Below are positions 12,542 to 25,373 of a stretch of DNA of 64,000 nucleotides, one piece after another. The notes under the pieces are model-generated. The model saw only the letters and a list, made by a program, of their open reading frames with translations. It was not told the DNA's origin and did not search any database. Origin of the DNA: Kuschelorhynchus macadamiae (lineage: Eukaryota > Arthropoda > Insecta > Coleoptera > Curculionidae). The position numbers were made by a program, and so were the translations under genes. Numbering within the stretch: position 1 is the stretch's first letter; every line of letters starts with the position of its first letter. Location of the stretch: assembly GCA_030620095.1 (NCBI GenBank), contig JAUTXW010005184.1:748501-812500 (forward strand), given 5' to 3'.

Positions 12542-13127
12542 GAGAAACAAAAATCTTTTTGGCTTTTTCGCAACTGAATAAAAAGATTTAACTTTAAATA
12601 AATTGAAACAAATATTTAATATAATTACATACCTCAACATGTAGACTAGTCTGTCTACGGAATGTTTCGATACATAATATAAACAATATTATTTAAACAA
12701 GCATAAGAAATTATATCATTTACCTTAAGTTACCATAGTAGTTGTACAAATACTTTCATCCTATCGGGACTCATCAGTGCGCCGATCGTAAGAGAGAAAC
12801 ATTAAATAATAGAAAAGAATTGATTTCAAAATTTTAAAATTTGTCAATTTGTTTGACATGTAACCTAGATATGAAAAAAATGATAGTTTGCAGTCATCTA
12901 TAATGTTATTTTTAAATGTGTTCAGATTATTTGTTGCGTTTAGATTGACAAACAAAAATCTTTTCTTTATGCTTGCTTAAATAATATTGTTTATATTAAG
13001 TATCGAAACATTCCGACTAGTCTACATGTTGAGGTATGTTATTATATTAAATATTTGCTTCAATTTATTTAAAGCTAAATATTTTTATTCAGTTGCGAAA
13101 AAGCCAAAAAAGATTTTTGTTTGTCAA
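12542..13127. mobile_element. Foldback/MITE-like element with ~165-bp inverted arms
   Basis: Left arm (about 12546-12712) and right arm (about 12957-13123) are inverted copies, about 90% identical by eye. Shared landmarks are ggctttttcgcaactgaata, acctcaacatgtagactagt and ggaatgtttcgatac. The left arm has an extra ctgtctac after actagt. The spacer (12713-12956) includes tagattgacaaacaaaaatc, whose complement also follows the right arm, so the right side forms a second, nested foldback. No transposase is encoded. Confidence 0.8.
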
Positions 13128-16100
13128 TCTAAAGTTAGTTTCAATTTATTGTAGAGCTTACTCTGACTTACATACAGTTATTAACTCAGAATACAACGAT
13201 GTCGTCAGAGCTGTTCTTTCTTAGGTATAACCCGAAATTTCTGTTTAAATTCGATATTTATTTTCATTCGAAATTAGCAACTTTTACTAGCTTTTTATAA
13301 CAGACTACTACAACACAAACTAAATTAAATTCTATACAAAATATATAAATCTTACAAAGTACGAAAGCTTTAACGCCTGTGTCCGTATCAAATTGAAATT
13401 ATTTTATTATTATCATAATCGCTGAAGATGCCTCATGCAATCACAGAGGAAACGTCAAATTTGACACGGCCTAAATCTAAGAACCCTGAGGGTGTTTCGG
13501 GAGGAAAGGGAATTATTCTAAACCTATATTTGGGAGGTCAAAAAAAATCAAAAAAAAGTTATATATTTATAGGTCCGCAAATGCTTAGGTTTCGACATAC
13601 AGGGTGTATATAAAATTTAAAAAAATCCGTTTTTATTCAATATTTCGGAAATTATTTTAGATATCAAATGAAATTGAAAAAACATCTTCTGGAATAAAAT
13701 CATATGTAATATTTTTGCCAGTGGCATGCGTGACAACATAAGGTGTATATTTTCACAGAAAAAGTTGACACCACTCCTTTTTTTTAGGTTTAATAACTTT
13801 TCCTTAATTGGCAATTCATTTTAAGGGTAAAAGGTCCTTTCTTTTTTTTTCGTCTGATCCACCTTTTTGGAGAAATAATTAAGGGGGCAGTTGCAGTCAA
13901 TTAGCATTGAGAAAATATCGCGTAAAATGAACAAAAATAGGTTGTTTTCTGTGATAGCCTGCGAAGTTATAAAAAGGAATTTGAGGATCAGAGTTTAACA
14001 CATATCTTCTAAAACACTTCTAAATTAAATTGAGAATGTTGAATTTTTCATTTTAGCCTTTAAAATTAAAAAAAAAATCTGTTTATATGTCTAGTAATTT
14101 TTCGAAAACAATAGCGGTACTAACCTTGAGCTTTTCTATGCTCAGAAGTAATTTCGTCAAATTCGAAAATACTCAAATTGGAGAGCATACATATAGGTAC
14201 ATTTCGGAAAAAAAATTGATCCGAAAAACATAGTAGTTTTTTTCCAAACTATCACCAAAGATAATTACTATAATCCTGGAATATTTTTCGGAGAATACGT
14301 TAGGTTGGCAATTGCAGTTGGCAACAGGTAAAGTTTGAACCCCTACCGCAAGAGGTCGCCCAAATTTTTCAATATTTTCTAATGGAAGGGAGAGCGCAAT
14401 GACGTCAAAGAAAATGGAATTCCGATCGCGTGTTGTCAATGACGTCAGATAAATAAACATTTATCTCTCGCATGGTCTTTCGTTTATTTTTTATGAGATT
14501 CTAGGGTTTTTCTTTTAAATAATGTTTAGAATATTTTAATACATATCATGTTGGAAAAACTAAGTAATCAGTAGATTTGGGCAAATGGAAAAACATAATT
14601 TTTTAAACAATATTTGTATTTTAAGGGAGAAAATCGATCTTTCCTTGAACTATGTGGGATATTAAGGAAGAGGAATGTATGTTTAGGTCATATCTTAGTT
14701 TGTTACGTTGGGTTCGTGTAACAAATTTTAGTTTTATTTTTTCTTTAGTTAATAAGAATTCACACCGTTATTGGTTGTTTTTTGTCATGTAACATAAAAA
14801 AAATCAATCAAACTATTTTTTAGTGGCAAAAAATTATGCCAAATACTAAATTTTGGAAAGGATTTCTTAACTCAAAATTGTTCTATTCTAAAAAATAGAA
14901 ATATATAGATTTATTTGACCCTACGCAAAGAAAACGAATTGGTGTTTCATATAGGTATTTAGTAAAGTATACCTAACTAGACATTTAATTTCAAAATAAA
15001 CAAGTTTGTAAAATTTCCTGCATGCCTTTAAACGTCCTCAAATGTAGTTTATCATTTTTATATGGAGTATACAAAATAGTCCATTGTATAAAAAATGAAA
15101 TACGCCTTGAGCCTTCTTCCTCAAACTGTTAACAAAATAGGAACAGTTGTATAGAATTTAAAAGTAAAGTAAGTACCTAAATGTACTATAATTCTGCCAT
15201 ACCACAAAACATGAATAAGCATGTTGTTTCTACTCTTTTTTTGCAAAATGACAAACAGCTTTTTATGAACCATGACAAATTATTTTAGCATAAATTAAGC
15301 ACTGAAATTTATTAGTCACGAAATGTTTTCAGGTATATCTGGGTAGAAGTGTTTTTTTCTTTATTTTGATTCCAACTTCTACAATTTGTTATAAAGGTCA
15401 GAAAAAAATAAACTTCAAATACAAAATTTAAAAAATATCCCAAAGATTTTAAACATATTTAGTCTCGTTTGAAATTGTTCTACTAATGGTTTAACTTCTA
15501 GTCTAAGCAGGTTCTGCTTTTACAAAAATAAAAAATTCTTTTGTTTCTGATGGGATCTTCTGATAGGTCTAAAAGATAGCAAGAGAAAAAGTTTGAATAT
15601 AAAGTTTTTTCTTTTATAAATATTGAAGATGGATGAGAAAATATAAAAAACTCTGTTTGCGGGTTAGTCATTTATTAGGAAATAACAGCATTTACATAAA
15701 TGGTATTTATATATTACAATATCATCATATACATTTTTAAGATTAGGAAAATAGTATCTATCTACAGTAATAATGATTTATTGAAGAAACCAATAGATCT
15801 TTTATTTTATATAAAATGTAGTTGCTTAGTTGCTAACAGAACAATATATTTAAGCATTGATTAGATTTAAAAAAAAACAATAATTCAAATTATGTGCTCG
15901 AGTTGGTTAAAATATAAAATAATTACGTTTTTATTTTTGAACTACATATGTAACCAAATGTAGAAATGAACATATTTTTTATTGGTATCCTAAAACGACC
16001 AAACTAAATATTCCTAACTTACAAATCAGTAATTATTTTTTTTTTGCTTATAGCATTTAAATAAATATGTAAGATAACATTTTAGTAGCAATTGAAAGAT

Positions 16101-16333
16101 GTTTTTTGTAGTTTGGCTGGGTATTCACGAGTACGCTATCAAACTGGGAACTTATACACTACAAATGTATGATAGGTACATTTAATTATAAAATTCTGAG
16201 AACAGTTTGACTTTCTTGTGTGTAGTGTAGTGTAGAGGTAACATTCAGCCTATTTTGAATGGATTTAAGTTAAAATCTCCATACTCCAACACAAAAACAG
16301 CCAAAGTCTTAGAAAGAGCCAGTTAATAGTTAA

Positions 16334-16337
<4 letters not shown>

Positions 16338-16419
<82 letters not shown>
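16338..16419. repeat. (TA)n microsatellite, left of the inverted Penelope-like pair
   Basis: Two TA runs separated by a single tttat interruption near 16375. The array directly joins the outer end of the left arm of the inverted pair at 16431-16640. Confidence 0.97.
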
Positions 16420-16423
<4 letters not shown>

Positions 16424-16430
16424 TTTCATT

Positions 16431-16640
16431 AATTATTTTCTTGGGCATAGGTTAGCTCATTGAAAAGTAAAACTATAATTCATATCGACGTTTCGCTCAT
16501 TATAGTGAGCTTTCTCAATTTTTTTCTTGGAACCATGTCAAAATAAATATCTTGAGAAAGTTCAATATATTGAGCGAAACGTCGATATGAATTATAGTTT
16601 TACTTTTCAATGAGCTGACTATGCCCAAGAAAATAATTAA
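16431..16640. mobile_element. Head-to-head pair of Penelope-like terminal modules
   Basis: Two arms of about 88 bp are near-perfect inverted copies around a 33-bp centre: 16431-16518 and 16552-16640. Each reads outward ttgagaaag, a short stem-loop, gagcgaaacgtcgatatgaa, then a stretch ending in cccaagaaaataattaa and aaatatttata, and then runs into a (TA)n array on its own side. The stem-loop differs between the arms by changes that keep pairing (GCTCA..TGAGC against GTTCA..TGAGC). The GAAAC-type motif after a stem is typical of Penelope-like element ends. Confidence 0.65.
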
Positions 16641-16677
16641 CAAAATATTTATATATGGTTAAAGAAAAAAACACAAA

Positions 16678-16783
<106 letters not shown>

Positions 16784-17279
16784 TATATAAATATACTATA
16801 ATGTAACAAATAAACTTGAAAATCATACCAATATAGGTGAACAAACAAATTATTAATATAAAGACATGGCTGAGTCAAGCATTGGATAAATGGGCCTTAT
16901 GAAATGTACACTCCAGAATGCTTGCTACACATACCACATGGTATGAATTGGCAAACAACACAAATAAGTAGTAGTGAAACAATGCATTAATACTGAACCA
17001 CTTACAGTGTATACAAAACAACAAACTCTCAATATAATATGACTATCAGCAATAAAATTGGGATAGCTATCTCCATTTCTAAGTAGAAACTTTTTGCATT
17101 AAATATAATTCAAATATATCTACCTAAAGAGATCTTATTACTAAATTCTGCACACAACAAACACGCCTACTCATACTCATAAGATGCATTAACTAGTCAT
17201 GGGGATTCACTACAAAAGCATAAACTGTTCTACTAACGATTACAAACTTCTAAATCTGTAAATTAAAATATATTTTCCT

Positions 17280-17391
17280 TTTTTGCTTTCTTCATCGATG
17301 GTGAGATTCAAAATTACATGGTCTATTGGCTTGTACAGTTCGTAGCAATAAACAGTTTTCTTGTGATATGGAGTTTTTTTGTACCTAGAGA
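17280..17391 (-). pseudogene. Exon-like open segment of unknown family
   Basis: After an acceptor-like tttttctctag (ending at 17392) the minus strand reads YKKTPYHKKTVYCYELYKPI and goes on to LNLTIDEESKK before running to a stop. The composition is strikingly coding-like for this window. I do not recognise it. It lies about 940 bp downstream of the YqaJ remnant on the same strand, but joining the visible splice sites would put the two out of frame, so either an exon is missing between them or they are unrelated. Confidence 0.35.
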
Positions 17392-18328
17392 AAAAATAAC
17401 TAGAATTAGTTTTTCCCTTGTTTATGTGAAAATATGGTGTTTACTCTCTACAATTAATACATACCTAACAAAATAAAAAAATTAAATTCTGTGTCAAAAT
17501 TAAATATGTTTTATCAGTACTACACAAAAGAGGTCCAAGTAAAATAGGTATATTGTAATTGTAAAAGCTTTGGAAGTTTTAATTTAATAATAGGTAGTAA
17601 GCAAATTTTTAAGAAGGGTTTGTTGCATTTTACTTTCCTACATATTAGTAATAGGCAAAATACCTTATATATATTTTTTGGCCTATTATTAAAAGTAATG
17701 ATATAGAACAAATTCTCTTTAATGCTAATTAGTAGGAAAAAAAGACGCAAAAACTAGCTTCATTAGCGAGATGGACTCGATGTAATAATATAGCCAGAAT
17801 AATTAAATATTATTTATATAAACTGAAAAGAATGAAATCAATTTTTTTTATAATTTCAACTTAACAGTGTTTTCCATTAGATTCAGGCAAGGCCCAAGCA
17901 AATAAAGAAAAGCAAGGGAAAAGTGTATATAAAAAAACATGTTTATTTTAATCATTATCATTAGGACTATTAGGACAAGCTACAGAACCCTCAAAATAGA
18001 ACAGAAAAAATTTAGCAAGTTCTTTGAAAGAAAACATAACTGATGTACCACACCTTAGACCTAAAATTCTTAGTTATTGTCTTTTAATAAAAAAAATCGA
18101 CATTTTGGGTATTTTGAAAAAAATGGTTGGAGAAAAATAATATTTTAGTTTGCTTTAATATGATTTAAAGGTTATCTTTTGAAAGAATAATTATATTACC
18201 TGATAATAATAAATGTAATTTCTTTTTATACTATATTTAATGTTTAGTCAAGTACTTAATATGTAAAAAGTCTAAATAAACAAATAGAATTTTGGGAATT
18301 TAATAGTTATAATAAAAAGTGTTTTACC

Positions 18329-18583
18329 ATCAGATGTAGCAGCTAAGTGGTTAAATTCTTCATGAATAAAATTGGCAGGTTCCTTGATTTTTGCATTTGG
18401 TCTTGACTGTGCAAATTTCTGCCCTGCAACACTCTCTTTTTGCTTTCCATAAAGTGTGTAATAGGTTTTAAAATGCCTTAGATTTAGAATGGAACTGACC
18501 AGGTTATTGCAGGAAGTGTTATGTCGCCTTTTACATACTGTGCCAAATACTGAAGCTGTCAGTATGTATCTTCTAATTTCTCC
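18329..18583 (-). pseudogene. YqaJ-type exonuclease domain remnant
   Basis: The minus strand is open for 85 codons, beginning GEIRRYILTASVFGTVCKRR, with NTSCNNLVSSILN, YGKQKESVAGQKF, FIHEEFNHLAATSDG in order. This is the order of the YqaJ/lambda-exonuclease domain found in many insect mobile-element-associated genes (RRxRITASxFGxICKRR, YGxxxExxA, F.....LxASPDG). The last motif lacks the Pro of SPDG. It begins after a possible acceptor (cattttag) and ends at a possible donor (gatg|gtaaaa); read straight through, the next codons are GKTLFIITIKFPK, which could be the decayed EIKCP motif. The upstream start is not found, so this is probably a fragment in the Nmdar2 intron, on the opposite strand. 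Confidence 0.65.
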
Positions 18584-19597
18584 CTAAAATGGTTTACTGA
18601 ACTACTGAACTAATGAACACTATGCAAAAACATACTCGCAAAGAGAGATGTGCCTACTCAATACATAAAGTTGTCTTACTATATTAAGTTGCCCCAGAAT
18701 CTTAATACTCTATATAATATATTTCTAAAAATAGTAAAAACTATAGACTTTTGCGTTGTACCTCCCACTACTATTACAACCAGTAAAAGTATAAATGAAC
18801 CAAGCCTACAGAAAATGCAAGCTATACAAAAATATAGTCACACAGGAAGATGTGTCTACATTTTCTCTAAACCAATACATATATTGATGCCCTTCAGCCT
18901 AAAATTAATGATGGTCAATTTAATTCTTAAGGAGGCAATGTCTAAAGTAAATCCTATATGAAATGCAATATATTTCAGGCATCGTTGTTTAAAAACCAAC
19001 TTGAGCTACTGCAATCAATGTGTTAAATACTACTTCAATTAATTAATAATTTTACTTAATTTTTCTTTTTTTCTTTAATTTCTGCCTTGCGCGAGTCCCT
19101 CCAACGCATACCAAAAACAAGCTTAACATTGGATGGGAGTTACAAAATGAAAAACCTAATATTATTGAGATATAGTAAATATAGAGTAAAGAGAGAGAAC
19201 AAAAAAGGCGAGTTTCAAAAAACTATAGTTTTAATCTCTTGATCTAAACAAAAATAAAAACTTTTTATAAACCAGTGGCATACTTTACTTTTTCTTTAGT
19301 ATGAATTATGTTGCCCTTCCCTCAGACGCCATGAAATGGATAATTAGAATCCTAATACATTCAGTCCCTTGTCATCCAATCAAACTTGCAATGCTTGACC
19401 AAAATCGTCGTGAACTATATTTAAAATATCTATTAAAAAATATTTCTTTTTATTAAGACAGCCTGTATCTCAAAGAGACTATAGGAAACAAGTTTATATG
19501 ATTCTCATAAAATACGTCAAGGAATGACCTACTTAAAAATGAGCATAAAATTAAGGAACAATGTATATTGTTTTATGTTTTCTCAAACAGTCTCATG

Positions 19598-20075
<478 letters not shown>

Positions 20076-21804
20076 GGTAAAGGTGAATTTATCGATTTTT
20101 TTTTTATCAGAAAAACTCTTTCTTCTATTTAGACTAAAAGCTGATGCTATAAGAAAGACCTTCGGAAAGACCTTAAAAAACTAAGCATGTAATAAAAAAA
20201 ATGGTATTATATTTAAAGAAAATTACCATCGATGTTAGCATCTGAACCTTGTATAGTGATAATGTTAAAAAGAAGCAATAAATAATATTACATATTTTAA
20301 TATTTCTGCTCGTATTTCTGTCTAATATGATTTTTCAATTTTCATTGATTTTGTGTAAAACTTAGAGGTTCCATATCTTTTTTAGGCAGTTGTGTTGTAG
20401 GCCAGATTTCTTACCATGTATATTTTTTTTTCAAAAAATGGATTTAATAATAAACATGTATTTATTCCTGTGATATTTGTTGACTTGCACACTGCCTTAA
20501 CAAATAAAATACCAGTTCTGGATGGCACAATTTTGTTTAAGTTGATAAGAAATATGACAATACAGAGTAATACTAGTAATACCTGGAATTTTGAACAGGA
20601 ACAATTCTGTATTAAAAAAAATGCCAGTTAAAAAAAATAGGAATACATATTTGGATGCTTATTTACTTTACTTATTTTTGTTACATTTTAGAAATTTTTT
20701 GAAATATACATATTGGTATAAAACGTAGCGGTGGTATCAACTTTTATTTTTTAAATAAAACACCAATTTCTTCTGGGTTTAGAATTTTGTCCTAGATTCT
20801 AGCTATTTGTATGTAGTATCTTTACTTGGTTTTGAGATTTTGACTTCTGAAAATTTGTATTTTCATATTTGGAGAGGATGTAACATCACAAAACAGATTT
20901 CGCTTATTGCAAGAGATAGAAAAATGGTTAAATATAGAAAGTTTTAGACAATTTCGTTACAAGCCTAATAGCACCTACAGGCGAATTCTAGCCATCATGT
21001 TCTTGAGATATTTAGAAACGAATAAAATATTGCATTTTTAAAATTATGCAGTAACTTTTTTAATCCTAAAATTTTTTTAAAGTTGTAAACATATTGCCAA
21101 AGCATTTTTTTGTCTAACATTTTATGGTGCTGTCATATTTTGAATCTGATGTTTCGTAAATGAGGGGCCATCATCGACTTTTAAATACACACCTGGATTT
21201 TTTAATTTGTTTTCTAACAAACCTTTACATTCCAAAATCCAATGATGTAATGCACTCATACATTAAAAGCATTTAAAATTTGAGGAAATCGAGGTTATCC
21301 CTCTCTCTCTAAAACATTGTCTCTTATGGGAAAATCTTAAATATGTGCTGTCCAAATATTAAGTCTGTTATATTATTAGTGTGGGTCAAATGCTTGTTAA
21401 AAAAAATTACATAAATTAGCAAGCTTGTAAAAAACGAAAAAAAAAAGACTGTCAATTTTACATTTTTGTTGCCTAGATACCTATAAAAAAACACATTTAT
21501 TAGTTTTATTTATTTTCATCATTGTTGGAAAACGAAATAGTCTTCCTCCTTCAAAGTTGGGCTATTTTAAGTTTCAAACAAAAGATATGTACTTCAGAAA
21601 TACCCACCATGTACCGTCTAAAAAATTACTATAGCATGGACATACATAAAAGTTTATATAAGTAGTCCCAAAGGTAAAAAATATGTTGATATTTTTAATA
21701 TGTATGTACTGTAATCAGTAATTGTCCATTTCTAATTCTTCAAATTCATGAAGGGTCAAAATTCAAAATCGAGCACCTATAGTTATATTATTTGAACTTA
21801 CCTT

Positions 21805-21915
21805 ATTCTGCATTTTCCCAGAATTCTCATTGCAAAATTTCGTGCAGTTCGGCGTTGAGGTCTTGCTGCTCTCGTATTTTTACGCCCTTTACATTCATTA
21901 CACATATCCTAATTA
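21805..21915 (-). pseudogene. Possible mariner-like transposase N-terminal fragment
   Basis: The minus strand reads MCNECKGRKNTRAARPQRRT, then ARNFAMRILGKCRI. This resembles the N-terminal helix-turn-helix start of insect mariner-like transposases (YNECxRNARAAxxLYxERFPxRRxPxRxxF) with a few residues deleted. A strong gtaagt follows at about 21804. Arg-rich low-information sequence could mimic this. Confidence 0.35.
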
Positions 21916-23040
21916 CACAGGTAACACAGGAATTCATAAACAAATATTTAGAAAGCTTAGACACAGTCACAAGAGTGAAAAGTTCTAAACTAAACGTCGA
22001 CGTTTTAAAAATACAAGTACTAGTCATTTTAAAACACACTTATAATAAACAAACACGAAATTCTCAACCCAAGACTCAAGCTATCATAAAATCATGTTCA
22101 TAAAAATATAAGGAAACCAATATTCCGGGAATTTAGATATTGAAAAAAACCTGTTTTTATCGGCAAACACCGAAAAGGGCCTTGCAATTATTACTTCGGC
22201 TAGCTGATAAAAAACAGTCAATAGAGGAGATCATAAATATTTTAGTCTGTAAAAGAGGTATTCTTTAACAGCACTCTCTCGTTTTATTTCATTTCGCAAC
22301 AAAGATAGATATATCAACGAGACAAGAAATACATGCCATGTGCAATATTTTGAATTTTCTATCAAAGGAATGTAAAACTCCTAAAGTTATTTGCTTGGGA
22401 TGGAGGGGATACCACAATGTTGCGTCACTGTTAAGCGTTTTCTGAAATATTTGAATTTTTCCGTTAAAAGTGAAACTTCTTATTTGCGTAGTATTTGATA
22501 GATTTTATGTAATGTTTGTACATAAATATGTTATAACATTAAATATTGAACGTGTCAATTTATTTATATGGCCTATTTTGGAAAAAATTAAAAAATAATC
22601 GGATTCCGACATTGAAGCGTCATCTACAGAGTGGCGCTTGAGGTTTGAGTTCGAAAAATGAACACGAGAAATTTTATAGCGTGGATTTGCACTCTTAAAA
22701 TACTGCTTTAACACATTCATATCCTTACATTATTATTTCAAATGATTTTTAAAAAGTTGGCGTTGGAATGTCAAAGTCAATTCATGGCTTTTAGATTGAT
22801 TCGACATACTTAGTTGCTCTTTGCTGTAATATTAATATAAAAATAAACGTTTTCAAAATAATTAAAAAAAGAATTAAAAAAAATTACACCCTGTGTCTTG
22901 GAAACTAAGCGTTTGCCGACCTGTTCATGTTTTAATTGTTTTGACCTCCTAAACACATCTTTAGACTATTTCCCTTTCCTTCTGAAACAACCCCTATATA
23001 AATCTAACTTTATCCTAATAATTTTTTTTCATCACTAAAA

Positions 23041-23100
23041 TTGTTGTTCAAATTGGTCTCTATTATACCCGATACATGGTTCTTACATAACGTACCCGAG
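23041..23100 (-). pseudogene. Mariner-like transposase C-terminal tail, copy 1
   Basis: The minus strand ends CIGYNRDQFEQQF then a stop, matching the tail found at 23755-23815 and the common end ...CxxxxGGHFEHLL of this transposase family. Only the tail is recognisable. Confidence 0.4.
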
Positions 23101-23754
23101 CTGAAGTTTTCTGAATTTGCTTATAACTTGCGAAATTTAGGAGATCGAGCCAGAAATGTTTCGAAGCATAAAATTCTGATTTTTTACAAATTCTATTAGC
23201 TTTTAGTCGATATTTTTAAATGCTCTGGTATGAAATCCCGTTATAAACAGGTTTCAACTATTTGCATTAATTATAAAGAGTACGAGGTTCGCGAAACATC
23301 TATCGAATATCTTTTTATTTTCAATGCTTTTTTCGTAATTCAGGGAAAAACAAAAAGCTGCCTGTTATGTTTGCTTTTGCTACTCGTCTGCTAAAGCAAG
23401 TATGCGGGAAACGTGCATTTAAGTGATTACGATCTGAGCTTCTTTGTTTTTCCTACTTGGAGTGATACTGCTTTATTAGTTTATATGGATATAATACTCA
23501 ATTTTAACGGCTTTAACGCCGAAAATGTATTCATATGTGTTATCCGATATTGGAAATGAAACCGTAACTGACAATTTATGAGAGTAAAAAATGTATAGAA
23601 ATAATATTAGTAGAAATAAAATATTGTCAAAATAACGTAACAAAAAGCCAAAAATTTTAAATTAATTCCGGAAAAATTTATTTATTTTAATTTTCTGCTA
23701 ATTGAATGAATTTTATTACACACTGCTCTAAATTCTTCATAATTCTAATAATTC

Positions 23755-23818
23755 TAAAATTGTTGTTCAAACTGGCCCCCATTATGCCTGCTACATAATT
23801 CATTCAATAATTTGTCGT
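23755..23818 (-). pseudogene. Mariner-like transposase C-terminal tail, copy 2
   Basis: The minus strand reads ELCSRHNGGQFEQQF followed by TAG. It shares with the copy near 23060 the DNA word attgttgttcaaa followed by tgg and a similar continuation. The body of the gene is not recognisable in 23820-24180. Confidence 0.45.
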
Positions 23819-25196
23819 GCGTGTATGTTCCTAAATGCTATATGTGGTCACATTTCACAATTCCACCGTTGTGTTGTACTAGGTAGGGTTAATTTTTCCT
23901 TGTAGGTACCACCACGAAAGAATTACAAATCTAACAGCGGATCTGGCTGAACATACGATTTATTTACATATGCTAAAGTTACGTCGTCCAATACTTCTAC
24001 AATGCTTTCTATTATGTCCAAATATCCTTTTGCAGTTATCGCTGCTAAAGTCTAGTTATCGAAGAAAGACACTAAACCAAAACATATTCACGCATGCTGC
24101 ACGTGATCGGAATTCAGAACGCAGCGCCGGAGAACGTTACAGGATCATACTAAGCGAAAATGTCTGGTTTTATGAATCAATTTAAGAATATGCAAAATTA
24201 TTACCGAATGTATACAGTGCCAACGTATAGTTTTCAATAGATAAACACCGTGTGCGTGGATTTAGGTAACATATGAAATTTTTTTTTATTGATTTTAACA
24301 AAAAAAAATTACATAAAAAGTTTCGCTTATTAAAACAATAGGTTTTACTGCAAAAAAATGCCATATAATATACAAGGTATGCAAAAAAACATACAAAAGC
24401 AAATAGGTGAAATAAAAAAATTCAAGATAGCCAAATTGTAGAGAATAAAAATATTAGATAAAATGTCATTTTAAAGTTTTTTTGTAAGAGGTAGAGTTTT
24501 TGGGTAATTTAATGGCCGATAAGTCGAAAATGAAATTTTATACACAAGGCACGAAATAAATTCTAACTTTTAAGATAGTTAAATTAAAGAGCTTCTAAAT
24601 ACAAGTCAAAATGCTTTTAGAAGTTTTTTGTTAATAGACCCAAATTCTGAGAAAATATGAATGAATGTGAATATGTTCAGAGTGAGTCATTATATCTTGA
24701 CAGCCACCTAGAGGATTTATTAATAGAGATACAGAAAAAGTGTAAATATGAAATATAAGGGTTTCTTGTGAACCGCCAGAATCTGTTATAAAAAAAAACA
24801 AATGACTGTCAAAAAATAGTTAACAAACGTCAAAGTCAATTTTTTAAAATGGACCATACAGTATATTATCGCATATTTCAATTCCTATCAAAAAAGTACA
24901 AAACTTTTGCCGTTATAGGAATCAACTGACATTTGACATACATAAATAAACCCTATGACAATACAATATTATGCTATTCAATCGTGATTGTCTTCGGGGG
25001 TGCGTAAGAAATAATGATAAAATGTACAAAACAGTTCTAGTTAACGGATTTGATTAAGAGTTGGTATACATACATACACCCGTTGACAACATAATATTAG
25101 TGTTAAACGTGAATGTCTTATACAAAATACATAACAAATAACGTTAAAAAGTGCAAAATAAAATAAATATATAAAAATATTTTTTTGGCTATAAAA

Positions 25197-25373
25197 TACT
25201 GAAAATTAAAAATCATTTAAATTACATAAGCATGGAGCTTTTAAAAATGTGAACATTTTCTTAAAAGCTTGAGGCGTAAGACGTCATTACTCTGGCAATA
25301 ATTTAAGAAAATATTCATATTTTTAAAAGTTCTGTGCTTACGTAAGTTAAATTATTTTTTAATTTTTAGTTCA
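25197..25373. repeat. Long hairpin (67-bp arms) beside the DD82E transposase end
   Basis: Left arm ctgaaaattaaaaatcattt ... cattttcttaaa (25199-25266) pairs with right arm tttaagaaaatattcatatt ... aatttttag (25302-25370), with a ~35-bp loop. It starts 36 bp past the stop codon of the transposase and could be part of the 3' end of that element or a separate MITE. Confidence 0.7.

Noticed and set aside
14173..14460. 95-codon open frame on the minus strand
   Set aside because: No recognisable motif; no splice context. Considered as an exon but nothing supports it.
13595..14470. Complete mariner-derived MITE starting at the acagggtgtatataaa tip
   Set aside because: No matching right end was found; a single tip is not enough to define an element.
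18650..18961. 103-codon open frame on the + strand
   Set aside because: No domain, no repeated copy and amino-acid use typical of AT-rich noncoding DNA.
24371..24395. 3' TIR of the DD82E element
   Set aside because: Only about 70% similar to the 5' end and a kilobase away from the gene; mentioned as a possibility but not called.
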